Source: Flavobacteriia bacterium 40-80 (GTDB taxonomy: Bacteria; Bacteroidota; Bacteroidia; Flavobacteriales_D; Crocinitomicaceae). Taken from it: a DNA stretch of 64,000 nt. The notes under the pieces were generated by a model. It worked only from the letters and a program-made list of their open reading frames with translations. It searched no databases and had not been told where the DNA came from. The stretch is taken from positions 145,896-209,895 of the forward strand of contig MKVF01000004.1 of assembly GCA_001899145.1 (NCBI GenBank). The letters run 5' to 3'. Of this stretch, positions 8,171-16,466 are shown in pieces; the stretch's first letter is position 1; each line of letters starts with the position of its first letter. The position numbers were made by a program, and so were the translations under genes.

Positions 8171-9097
8171 ATGGCAGCAGAAGCAACAACAGAAGTAGCT
8201 GTACAACAATCAGGACTGACTCCTGATGTAGCTATCTTTCTCGTCCTAATGGTTATTATCGCAACCATTTCATTGTATGAGTATTTCTCATCTATAAAAT
8301 GGCAGCAAGTGACATCTGCTTCGAGGAATAATATTGTCTTCGAAGACAAGAACAAAACGTACGGAGCTTACGAAATCCGTAATAATTACAACCGTAATTT
8401 GTTGTTGATTATTCTGGGACTGATACTATTTATCGGTTTATCCTACGGAGGCAGGCTTGCTTACGATAAATTTTTCGCCAAAGAGGCAGCGGCTGATGAG
8501 GGAGACTTAGAACAGGTCGTAATTGACTATTATGAAGAACCGGAAGAAGAGGAAGAAGTAATTGAAGAAGAAATTCCGGAAGAAGAAATAATTCCACTGG
8601 AGGATCAAACTGCTTTTTTACCTCCTGTAGTAACGAATGATATCGTGGATACTCCTCCCCCAACAAATGCTGAGTTAACAAATTCAAATGTTGGTAAGGA
8701 AGATGTAAAAGGTAATGCTGATTACTCAACAGAGCGTGTTCCGCCACCACCACCACCGGTAGAGAGAAAAGTGGAAGAAATCGAAACCGTAGTTGACGAA
8801 CAGGCTGAATTCCCTGGAGGAAGAGCTGCTTTGATAAAATATCTGAGCGAGCGGATCCAGTATCCGGATATTGCAAGAGAATTGGGATTATCAGGAAAAA
8901 CCGTTCTTAAATTCGTTGTGAATACTGACGGAACAATTACAGACGTGAAAATCGCAAAAGGAATGCGGGATTGCAGCGAATGTGACAAAGAAGCTGTCCG
9001 TGTAGTAAAAAATATGCCGAAATGGGCTCCGGGTAAAAAAGGAGGTAAAGCTGTTAGGTCTTATTTTGTGCTTCCTGTACAATTCGCAATTGAATAG
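8171..9097 (+). CDS. tonB: TonB energy-transducing protein with two membrane helices
   Basis: A protein of 308 residues. Membrane segments are predicted at about 17-38 and 77-98, with a basic loop between them that has the Bacteroidota motif NNIVFEDKNKTYGAYEIR. The periplasmic linker holds an acidic run (about 118-140, mostly Glu and Pro) and a PPPPPP run (about 194-199). The C-terminal TonB domain (about 212-308) shows EFPGGRAALIKYL, YPDIARELGLSGK and VVKNMPKWAPGKKGG. It should transmit the ExbBD-driven force to TonB-dependent outer-membrane receptors. None of those receptors is encoded here. It starts 4 nt after exbD and is followed by a terminator. Confidence 0.92.
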   Translation: MAAEATTEVAVQQSGLTPDVAIFLVLMVIIATISLYEYFSSIKWQQVTSASRNNIVFEDKNKTYGAYEIRNNYNRNLLLIILGLILFIGLSYGGRLAYDKFFAKEAAADEGDLEQVVIDYYEEPEEEEEVIEEEIPEEEIIPLEDQTAFLPPVVTNDIVDTPPPTNAELTNSNVGKEDVKGNADYSTERVPPPPPPVERKVEEIETVVDEQAEFPGGRAALIKYLSERIQYPDIARELGLSGKTVLKFVVNTDGTITDVKIAKGMRDCSECDKEAVRVVKNMPKWAPGKKGGKAVRSYFVLPVQFAIE

Positions 9098-9128
9098 TCA
9101 AATAATCAATCATTTTAATACTTCAATA

Positions 9129-9157
9129 CCCCGATATAGAAATATTTCGGGGTTTTG
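9129..9157 (+). terminator. Terminator after tonB
   Basis: CCCCGA and TCGGGG (9129-9152) form a stem with an A/T-rich interior and are followed by TTTTG and more T. It separates the exb-tonB transcript from the next three genes. TATTTTTG at 9159-9166 just downstream fits a -7 box; with it, the next gene would have almost no leader. Confidence 0.65.
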
Positions 9158-9171
9158 TTATTTTTGTAGGT

Positions 9172-9366
9172 ATGGATTACAAAAAAATCAATAGCATCTT
9201 CAGCTTGTTCATGATCTTCGCCATTCTCATCTGGCTCTACTTTTTAATTTTTACAGATGTATTCAACAACATGCTTCCTCCACTTCAAAAATATATTTTT
9301 ACTGCTGTGCTGGCTTTGTACAGCATCTACAGAGGTATCAGAATGTATATTCAACTAAAAAAATAA
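9172..9366 (+). CDS. Small two-helix membrane protein
   Basis: A protein of 64 residues with two hydrophobic segments (about 8-28 and 40-58) and a basic end (RGIRMYIQLKK). It begins ATG at 9172, stops 2 nt before the PstS-like gene, and is probably translated with it. The function is unknown. Its position between tonB and a phosphate-binding-like lipoprotein suggests a part in the same envelope module, but no motif supports a precise role. Confidence 0.75.
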   Translation: MDYKKINSIFSLFMIFAILIWLYFLIFTDVFNNMLPPLQKYIFTAVLALYSIYRGIRMYIQLKK

Positions 9367-9368
9367 AT

Positions 9369-10274
9369 ATGAAAAAGATCGCTGCATATTTCATTGGTTT
9401 AACTGTTCTCTTCCAATTATTTTCCGGTTGCGGATCCACTCCTCAGGCGAAAGAAGAGATAGCGGATATTTATATTGATGAGTCATTCAAACCATTGTTT
9501 GAAACAAGTATTCCTACCTTCGAAAGCCAGATCCAGTCCGGAAGAGTAATTCCTCACTATGTTTCCGAGCTGGAAGCAATAGAAGCATTTAAAAACAATC
9601 AGACAAAAACGATCTGTATCACCCGGGAGTTTACTCCGGAAGAAACAAAATACCTTGCCGGTAAAAATGTAGAATTTACAACGGATCATATCGGAACAGA
9701 CGCGTTAGCGCTGATCGTAAATCCGGCATGCCCGGACAGTGCTTTCACATTGGATGAATTAAAAGCTATTTTTACGGGAAAAGACAGCCTCTGGAAATCC
9801 TCCGGAAAAAAGATCAACATTGTGTTTGACCAGTCCAATTCCTCCAATTTCTATTATATCTACAACCTGATAGAAAAACAAAACCTGAGTCCGAATATTT
9901 CAGCAGTCAAGTCAAATGAAGAGGTGATCGAGCTTGTCAGAAAGAACAGCAACGTGCTCGGAATTATCGGTGCTAACTGGATCAATGATACACGAGACTC
10001 TACCCTGCTGAAATTCAAAGACGGAATAAAAGTATGTGATATCGCTTATAACAAATACTCTGAATATTTTCAGCCTTATCCTGCATATATCTATAACGAT
10101 GTTTATCCTATGACACGTAAATTCTACCTGATCAATAAAGGAAGCCGGGTATCATTATATTCGCAATTCGTCCGTTTTATGACAGGACAACGGGGCCAGA
10201 TGATCATCTACAAATCCAATCTGATTCCTTCAACAATGGTTGCAAGAGAGATTGAGATTGTTCAGGAAAAATAA
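9369..10274 (+). CDS. PstS-like substrate-binding lipoprotein
   Basis: A protein of 301 residues with a lipoprotein signal ending at Cys21 (LFSGC). It has the PBP-like fold of the PstS group: TDHIGTDALALIVNP, FTLDELKAIFTGK, an FDQSNSSN segment near the ligand site, and IGANWI. The PstS family binds phosphate or related anions. No pstC, pstA or pstB lies in the window, so transport is not through a neighbouring ABC permease. The link with exbB-exbD-tonB and a TPR protein suggests outer-membrane-coupled uptake or sensing (inference). Confidence 0.85.
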   Translation: MKKIAAYFIGLTVLFQLFSGCGSTPQAKEEIADIYIDESFKPLFETSIPTFESQIQSGRVIPHYVSELEAIEAFKNNQTKTICITREFTPEETKYLAGKNVEFTTDHIGTDALALIVNPACPDSAFTLDELKAIFTGKDSLWKSSGKKINIVFDQSNSSNFYYIYNLIEKQNLSPNISAVKSNEEVIELVRKNSNVLGIIGANWINDTRDSTLLKFKDGIKVCDIAYNKYSEYFQPYPAYIYNDVYPMTRKFYLINKGSRVSLYSQFVRFMTGQRGQMIIYKSNLIPSTMVAREIEIVQEK

Positions 10275-10360
10275 ATGATTAATTTTAGAACTGATTTTGA
10301 AAAAAAACATTTTTGGCAAACAAATTGTAAACTGATTAAAGTATAAATAAAATAAATACA

Positions 10361-11977
10361 ATGAAAAAAGCAGTCTATTTCGTAGCTTGTACAATTATTT
10401 CAGGTTTTACCTTTGCTCAGACACTGGAAAGCGCAAAAGAAAAAACAGCTTATGAACGTTACGATGAAGCAACAAAAGATTTTACTACTCTGATTAGTAA
10501 AAATCCTTCTTCAGCTGAGAACTATTTTTATCTGGCAGAAAACTACCTACAATCTGAAAAGCTGGACTCTGCTTCAATTTATTGGAATAAAGCGTATGAA
10601 ACAAGTCCTGAAAACGCACTGTCTTTAGTGGCGAAAGGAAAGGTTTTGTGGCTTAAAGGAAACAAGGGAGAAGCCTTTGCTCAATTCGAAGCTGCAATCA
10701 AGGCTTCCAAGAAAAAAAACGGTGAAGTGTTTCGCCAGATCGGATCCATCTTAACGGAAGCTCCCGTAAAAGATCTGGATAAAGCTATTTCTTACCTCAG
10801 AACTGCCGTAGAAGTTGATCCTCAGAACGTAGAAGGTTATTTGTTGTTGGGCGACGCTATCTTAGAGAAAGACCCTAAGAACGGTACGGATGCGATCCGC
10901 GAGTATAATAATGCTGAAAAAATCCAGCAATCTCCAAGAACCATCGTTCGTAAAGCGAAGTTATATCAACGCGCCCGCAACTATAAATTAGCAGACGAAA
11001 TGTATGTTCAGGCTCAAACTCTGGATGCTAAATATGCTCCGGCATATAAAGCACATGCTGAATTACAGGGATTGTTCGGAAAATACGACCTGGCAATTGA
11101 AAACTGGAAAAAATACCTGGCACTGAATGATAACAACTATGCACGTTACAAATATGCCGCTGCATTATACAGCTCTCAGAAATACTGTGACGCGCTAAAA
11201 GAAGCACAGGATTTAAAAGCGAAGAACTATACTTCCATTTATGTGGAACGTATTGATATCTATTCCACCTACGAATGTCTGGAAAGTTCCGCTGATAAAA
11301 ATGATCCCGCTAAATTTGAAGCAGGTTTCAAAAAAATCAATGACTTCATCAGTAAATACAGCGCTAAAAATGAAGCGATCGGAATGGATTACAAATATCA
11401 GGCAATGTATTTGTCCAAGCTGGGGAAAACAGACGAAGCGATTGCGGCTTATTACAAAGCAGCTGAAGATTCGACTGTAGCTCAGGAAGTATTGAGCGGA
11501 CTGGCAAAAACATTCACCAAAGCGGAGAAATACGATGAGGCGATCAAAGCTTACAACAAAATTATTGAGAAAGATTCAAATGCCCTTTCCTTAGCTGACT
11601 ACTTTGAACTGGGTAGAATTTACTTCCTGGCGAAGGATTATGCAAACTCAGATAAAGCAAATGCGCACGTATTGAAATTATCTCCGACTTACAGCTTCTC
11701 TCATTTCTGGAGAGGTCGTGCAAATGTGTACATGGATTTAGACAAAACAACCTGGGCAGCAAAGCCACACTATGAAGGTTATCTGAATAACACCTCTGAT
11801 GAGCAGAAAATTCAGTATAAAAATATGACGCTGGAAGCCTATAAATATCTGGGAGACTATTATATCAATTCCCCGGAAAAAAATATAGAGAAAGCAAAAG
11901 AGATCTGGACGAAGATCATTGAACTGGAGCCAGAGAATGAGAGCAACAAGAAAATTCTCGACAAGCTGAATAAATAA
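10361..11977 (+). CDS. Secreted/periplasmic TPR protein
   Basis: A protein of 538 residues with a signal peptide (cleavage near residue 19, FTFAQ). Almost all the rest is TPR repeats, for example AENYFYLAENYLQSEKLDSA, VEGYLLLGDAILEK, YAPAYKAHAELQGLFGKYDL, MDYKYQAMYLSKLGKTDEA and LADYFELGRIYFLAKDY. It is likely a periplasmic scaffold. It follows the PstS-like gene after 86 nt and ends at a strong terminator, and is probably the last gene of the uptake cluster. The partner cannot be read from the sequence. Confidence 0.85.
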   Translation: MKKAVYFVACTIISGFTFAQTLESAKEKTAYERYDEATKDFTTLISKNPSSAENYFYLAENYLQSEKLDSASIYWNKAYETSPENALSLVAKGKVLWLKGNKGEAFAQFEAAIKASKKKNGEVFRQIGSILTEAPVKDLDKAISYLRTAVEVDPQNVEGYLLLGDAILEKDPKNGTDAIREYNNAEKIQQSPRTIVRKAKLYQRARNYKLADEMYVQAQTLDAKYAPAYKAHAELQGLFGKYDLAIENWKKYLALNDNNYARYKYAAALYSSQKYCDALKEAQDLKAKNYTSIYVERIDIYSTYECLESSADKNDPAKFEAGFKKINDFISKYSAKNEAIGMDYKYQAMYLSKLGKTDEAIAAYYKAAEDSTVAQEVLSGLAKTFTKAEKYDEAIKAYNKIIEKDSNALSLADYFELGRIYFLAKDYANSDKANAHVLKLSPTYSFSHFWRGRANVYMDLDKTTWAAKPHYEGYLNNTSDEQKIQYKNMTLEAYKYLGDYYINSPEKNIEKAKEIWTKIIELEPENESNKKILDKLNK

Positions 11978-11988
11978 AAAAATCTCAT

Positions 11989-12028
11989 AAAATAAGAATC
12001 CTCCGGCCAATCGGAGGATTCTTATTTT
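11989..12028. terminator. Strong bidirectional-type terminator
   Basis: A perfect 17-bp stem, 11989-12005 with 12012-12028, with the 6-nt loop GCCAAT. It has A-runs on the 5' side and T-runs on the 3' side. It ends the TPR-protein transcript before the divergently regulated kinase gene. Confidence 0.85.
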
Positions 12029-12226
12029 ATATACATATCCATTTTTACTTTGCTGATGTAATACCTTTGACGTGCACTGATCCCACCTTATCCGCTTCTA
12101 TTTATAGGGAAATATCTTTAAATTTCACATGTTCGGGTAATAATAAAATATCAGCGAAAAACAGCTATCGTATCAAAAATACCGCTATTTTAGCAAGAAC
12201 TTAGCAGGTAGAACAACAAACACAAT

Positions 12227-14644
12227 ATGAAGGATTCTCCACTTATACCTAATAAAACTTCATACAGAAGCGTTATTGTGAAGGTCTTCTTTTTCATGGT
12301 TGCACTTACACTTTCTCTGATATGGATTTTCAGTGTAAATGAAAAAGGGTACAACCGTATCTCAGAAGTAATCTCTGATTATTTTAAACCGGATGAAAAA
12401 TTAGTTCACCTGAATCAGCTCAGAGACGAGGTAACGAATCTTTTAAACTTACAACAATACGAAATCTATTTAGACCACCAGAAGCCTTCTGAAAAATTTA
12501 AAAAAGAATCGGAGACCATCGATAACCATCTGGATACCTTGCAGCTGCTTATGGCGGATGAGCCTTCCCAGATTGAAAAAATCATGGAAATAGACTCGTT
12601 GCTGGAATCACGGAAAAAACTATTCGCGTCTTATCTTAAAATCAGATATAATTATTCACTGGATATCAATTTCCAGGATAAATTCGGAGATATCAATAAC
12701 ATTCTGACCAAAAAAGTAATCACAGCAGATACCACTACTGTCATTATTGCTCCGGAAAAGAAAAAGTTTAAATTATTCCAGTCCAAAAAGAAAAAAGCGC
12801 AACAACAGGCAAATGTTCAGGAAGAACAGAAAATAGAAGTCAAAATCGATACTGTGCAGATCGTAAAGCGGGACAGTGTCCTTAATAAAATCCAGACTTC
12901 CATTGATGAAATAAAAGTAGATCAGGAAAAAAATAAGATCCAGATGAAGAATCGTGAAATCTTACTGATCAATACCAACGAGCTTATCGTTAGTGAAATT
13001 CTGACGATCATTAAAAACCTGGAGGATAAGCAGCGTATTATCGCATCGCAAAACAACAGGGCATCCGAAAAATTAGCACTTGATGCTATCGAAACCACCA
13101 AAACCATACTTATCATCATAAGTTTAGTTTCCATTGCTCTGGCAATTTATATTATCTGGGACTTCATAAAGATCGTAAAAATCAAAAATGAATTAGAAAT
13201 TGCGAAAAAAGAGGCAGAATTTCACAGTCAGGCCAAACAAAATTTCCTGGCAAACATGAGCCACGAAATCCGGACACCTTTGCAATCGATCGTCGGTTAC
13301 TCTGAAATTCTGAATAAAAAATTTAAAGACCCGGGAATCAGCACGATCAACAGCTCTTCCAAACACCTGCTGCATATCGTTAATGAGATCCTTGATTACG
13401 GGAAAATCATATCGGGAAAATATTCTTTCAATGAGCAGCCTTTTAATGTTCAGGAAATTTTCGATGAAGCCTGGACCATCAGCATGCTGAATCCGAAAGC
13501 AAAAAAGCTGGAATTAGTTCAGGATTACCAGTTTGAACAGCTTTATCTGCTGGGAGATGATTTTCGTCTGAAACAGATCCTTCTCAATCTCATCAACAAT
13601 GCTATAAAATATACAGAGGAAGGAACAGTTTCCCTCGAAGCCAAAACCACATTAAATAACGAGGAAGCGATATTGGAGTTTACAATCACCGATACAGGAA
13701 TAGGCATTCCTAAATCTAAGCTGGATTCAATCTTTGATGAGTATCAGCAGGCGGATAACTCTCATTTATCTAAAGGCACCGGGCTCGGCTTATCTATCGT
13801 TAAAGAGCTTGTGGAAGGCCAGAAAGGAGAAATATCCGTCATTTCGGAAGAACGTCAGGGCTCTGCATTTACTGTTCGCATTCCTTATCAAAAATCTTCT
13901 GCAGCCAGCTTAAAAGACGAAGAATCAGACGAAGAGGATTATGCGTTCATTGACGGAAACATCTGTTTTGTCGAGGATGACAGCATTATCCAGAATTTAA
14001 TCAAAGAGTTTGTCAGTGATTTCATCAAAGATTATAAAATTTTCAATGATGCGGAAGAATTCCTGCAAAGCAGCATCGAAAATATTGACTGTCTGGTCAG
14101 TGACATCCGGCTTACCGGAATGAGCGGAATTGAGCTCATCAAAACACTTCGCCGGAATGGTTTTGATAAACCTGTAATTGCTGTAACAGCACAGGTTCTT
14201 AAAGAAGAGCATGATGAGATTTATGCAGCAGGGTTTAATGGAATACTTGTGAAGCCATTTACAAAAAAATCCCTTCAGGAAACACTTGCCAAGCACAACG
14301 AAAAACATTTAAAATACATCCGGCATAACTCCTTGAATTTCTCCGGATTAAAGAAAATGGTCGAAGATTCCTCCTCTTTTGAACAAATCATCAAGAAATT
14401 TATTCGTGATACAAAAAATGAGGTTGCGTATTTAAGATCGCTGAATCATGAACAGTCAATGGATGAGATCCATCTATTGGTTCATCGCATTTCAGGGCGT
14501 TTATTACAGATCGGAAGCGAACGCTTAGGGGAAAAATGGCGACAACTGGAATACCTTATCATTAACGATCCTGACAACGTCACCCAGAAAGTCTTAAATG
14601 AATATTTTGATGAGCTGACGCATGAGTTGGATGCTTACAGATAA
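12227..14644 (+). CDS. Hybrid sensor kinase: HisKA-HATPase-REC-HPt
   Basis: A protein of 805 residues. Membrane helices at about 19-38 and 289-309 enclose a periplasmic, coiled-coil-like sensor with a lysine-rich insert near 180-200 (KKKFKLFQSKKKKAQQQ). Then come the HisKA domain with His346 in NMSHEIRTP, the HATPase with NLINNAIKYT, DTGIGIP and GTGLGLSI, a receiver with Asp626 (VSDIRL), and a C-terminal HPt domain with His753 (LVHRISGRL). This is a complete internal phosphorelay with no DNA-binding output. The convergent NtrC-type gene next door is the natural candidate receiver (inference from position). The stimulus is unknown. Confidence 0.92.
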   Translation: MKDSPLIPNKTSYRSVIVKVFFFMVALTLSLIWIFSVNEKGYNRISEVISDYFKPDEKLVHLNQLRDEVTNLLNLQQYEIYLDHQKPSEKFKKESETIDNHLDTLQLLMADEPSQIEKIMEIDSLLESRKKLFASYLKIRYNYSLDINFQDKFGDINNILTKKVITADTTTVIIAPEKKKFKLFQSKKKKAQQQANVQEEQKIEVKIDTVQIVKRDSVLNKIQTSIDEIKVDQEKNKIQMKNREILLINTNELIVSEILTIIKNLEDKQRIIASQNNRASEKLALDAIETTKTILIIISLVSIALAIYIIWDFIKIVKIKNELEIAKKEAEFHSQAKQNFLANMSHEIRTPLQSIVGYSEILNKKFKDPGISTINSSSKHLLHIVNEILDYGKIISGKYSFNEQPFNVQEIFDEAWTISMLNPKAKKLELVQDYQFEQLYLLGDDFRLKQILLNLINNAIKYTEEGTVSLEAKTTLNNEEAILEFTITDTGIGIPKSKLDSIFDEYQQADNSHLSKGTGLGLSIVKELVEGQKGEISVISEERQGSAFTVRIPYQKSSAASLKDEESDEEDYAFIDGNICFVEDDSIIQNLIKEFVSDFIKDYKIFNDAEEFLQSSIENIDCLVSDIRLTGMSGIELIKTLRRNGFDKPVIAVTAQVLKEEHDEIYAAGFNGILVKPFTKKSLQETLAKHNEKHLKYIRHNSLNFSGLKKMVEDSSSFEQIIKKFIRDTKNEVAYLRSLNHEQSMDEIHLLVHRISGRLLQIGSERLGEKWRQLEYLIINDPDNVTQKVLNEYFDELTHELDAYR

Positions 14645-14716
14645 AAAATATTCCGGAACTAAAAGATTATCACCAAGTTTTTAAATTTTTCGATCGGTAC
14701 AACCTGATTAAGGAAA

Positions 14717-16081
14717 TCAAATATCCAGCTTGTACTTCTCAATCTTCAGATACAGTGTTTTCCGGTCGATATTAAGCATCTTTGCCGCTTTCGATTTATT
14801 GAAATTGCTTTTCTCTAAAGCTTCTATAATTTTTGCCCGTTCATTATCTCTCTGAATAGCTTTTAAATCTGTCTCCGAATCAAAAACAGCTGAGTCGGGA
14901 CGGAAAGAAAGCAGCTCTTCCGGCAGAACCTCTATGGTTAAAGTATCTGAAGAAGCCATCAACACCATTTTCTTAACTGTATTTTTGAGCTCTCTCAGAT
15001 TACCCGGCCATGAATAGCTGCTGATCTTCTCTGTAACAAAAGGATGAACTTTTGTTACCGACTTATTCAGCTCTTTATTCGCTGATTGAAGAAATGCTTC
15101 AACAAAAGCCGGAATATCTTCTTTTCGTTCCCTTAAAGAAGGCATTTTAATCTGAAATTCATTAATCCGGTGATAAATATCCTCTCTGAAATCTCCTTCC
15201 GATACAGAAGAAGTTAGATTCTCGTTTGTAGCGGTAATCAGACGGACATTTACTTTAATATTTTTGGAGCTTCCTATCGGCTGGATTGTCTTTTCCTGCA
15301 ATGCTCTTAAAAGCTTTATCTGGACTTCATACGATAAATTTCCGATCTCATCCAGAAACAGGGTGCCACCGTCTGCGACCTCAAAACAACCTTTCTTATC
15401 CTGAGCAGCGCCTGTGAACGATCCTTTTACATGACCAAACAGCTCACTTGCGGCTAGTTCTTTTGACAATGCGCCACAATCAATTGCTACAAACGGTCCT
15501 TTGCTTCTGCTGCTCAGATCATGGATCAATCGCGCAATGTGTTCTTTTCCTGTTCCGCTTTCTCCCGTGATCAGTACAGACATGTCCGTCGGTGCGACAA
15601 TATCAACATTTTTATACAGCTGATTTGCCTTTTCTCCTACTCCACGGACAAAATCAACAGACTTGCCATCGGACACGGAAATATTCTTTTGCTCCGTTTT
15701 TAACTGTCTTCCTTTTTCCTTCAGATGGAAATCAATAAGCATCAGCAATTCTTCCTGATTGATTGGCTTTGTCACATAATCCTTCACTCCGAGTTTCATC
15801 AACTGCACAGCAGTCCTTACATCGTTGAAGCTGGTAATCACAATAACCGGAACCATCATAAATTCAGGATTAGTCCTCAGAAAATTATCTGCTGTCCCGT
15901 CCGGTAAGCGATAATCCAGTAAGATCAAATCGAAAGCGCTGATGGAAGGTTTCAAAGTTGAAAAATCTTTCAGGCTGCTTACGTGCTGAACATCGTACCC
16001 TTTCCGGGAAAGATAGCTCACCATAATCATGCTAAAAGTAGTATCATCCTCTATAAACAGAATCCTACCCACAACTTCCAT
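14717..16081 (-). CDS. Sigma-54-dependent response regulator, NtrC family
   Basis: A protein of 454 residues: a receiver (1-120, phosphoacceptor Asp56 in LLDYRLPDG), an AAA+ domain (about 145-380; Walker A GESGTGKE 173-180, sigma-54 contact loop GSFTGA 220-225, Walker B LFLDEIG 241-247), and a Fis-type helix-turn-helix at about 412-454 (NKSKAAKMLNIDRKTLYLKI). It activates transcription by sigma-54 RNA polymerase when phosphorylated. It is convergent with the hybrid kinase (72 nt between stops), which suggests a pair. A terminator-like hairpin lies 53 nt upstream of its start codon. Confidence 0.93.
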   Translation of the reverse strand: MEVVGRILFIEDDTTFSMIMVSYLSRKGYDVQHVSSLKDFSTLKPSISAFDLILLDYRLPDGTADNFLRTNPEFMMVPVIVITSFNDVRTAVQLMKLGVKDYVTKPINQEELLMLIDFHLKEKGRQLKTEQKNISVSDGKSVDFVRGVGEKANQLYKNVDIVAPTDMSVLITGESGTGKEHIARLIHDLSSRSKGPFVAIDCGALSKELAASELFGHVKGSFTGAAQDKKGCFEVADGGTLFLDEIGNLSYEVQIKLLRALQEKTIQPIGSSKNIKVNVRLITATNENLTSSVSEGDFREDIYHRINEFQIKMPSLRERKEDIPAFVEAFLQSANKELNKSVTKVHPFVTEKISSYSWPGNLRELKNTVKKMVLMASSDTLTIEVLPEELLSFRPDSAVFDSETDLKAIQRDNERAKIIEALEKSNFNKSKAAKMLNIDRKTLYLKIEKYKLDI

Positions 16082-16466
16082 TTTTGTTCATAAATATACG
16101 AATTCTGAAAGTAGATGAAATATAATAAAAATTAAAAGTAAAAGACCGTCTAAAAGACAGCCTTTTACTTTTTGAGAATTTACCTAACCACTTATACTTA
16201 CTTTTCTGAACTTCCAAAATTCCTGTTTCATTATGAGTTGGGGAATTTTTCAATTTACAAATCTAAACTCCCCAACCCTAATTACTAATTTAATTAATCG
16301 TGTTTATTATTGGTTTAGTTGTGTCTAATTTATCAGTTGTATAAGAAGCTAACAAATTCATGCCACAGAACATCAAATAAACAACATACTAAATTCCAAA
16401 TGCTTATTATTTTAACAAATAATCAGCTCCCCACTTTTTTGTAGAACTATTCCACATAGTGTGGGA
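16082..16466 (-). other. 385-nt intergenic region with possible leader RNA
   Basis: The region is A/T rich and holds no gene longer than 62 codons. On the minus strand, toward the NtrC-type gene, I see TAGATTTG (16258-16265), which fits a -7 box although no TTTG lies at -33. It is followed by a 15-codon frame at 16231-16184 (MKQEFWKFRKVSISG) and then a terminator hairpin at 16172-16134. A short dyad CCACA-TAG-TGTGG at 16452-16464 follows the protease stop. The rest shows nothing clear. Confidence 0.45.
16134..16172 (-). terminator. Terminator-like hairpin before the NtrC-type gene
   Basis: AAAAGTAAAAG (16134-16144) pairs with CTTTTACTTTT (16162-16172), with an inner GTCT/AGAC stem. On the minus strand the hairpin is followed by TTTTTATTATATTT, so it could end a leader RNA or a long 3' end of the protease transcript. 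Confidence 0.55.

Noticed and set aside
16065..16253. A 62-codon minus-strand frame before the NtrC-type gene
   Set aside because: It overlaps the terminator hairpin and the regulator's start, and its composition looks like translated non-coding A/T-rich sequence. The shorter 15-codon frame was kept only as a hypothesis.
16452..16464. CCACA-TAG-TGTGG dyad next to the protease stop
   Set aside because: The stem has only five base pairs and no T run, so it is too weak to call a terminator.
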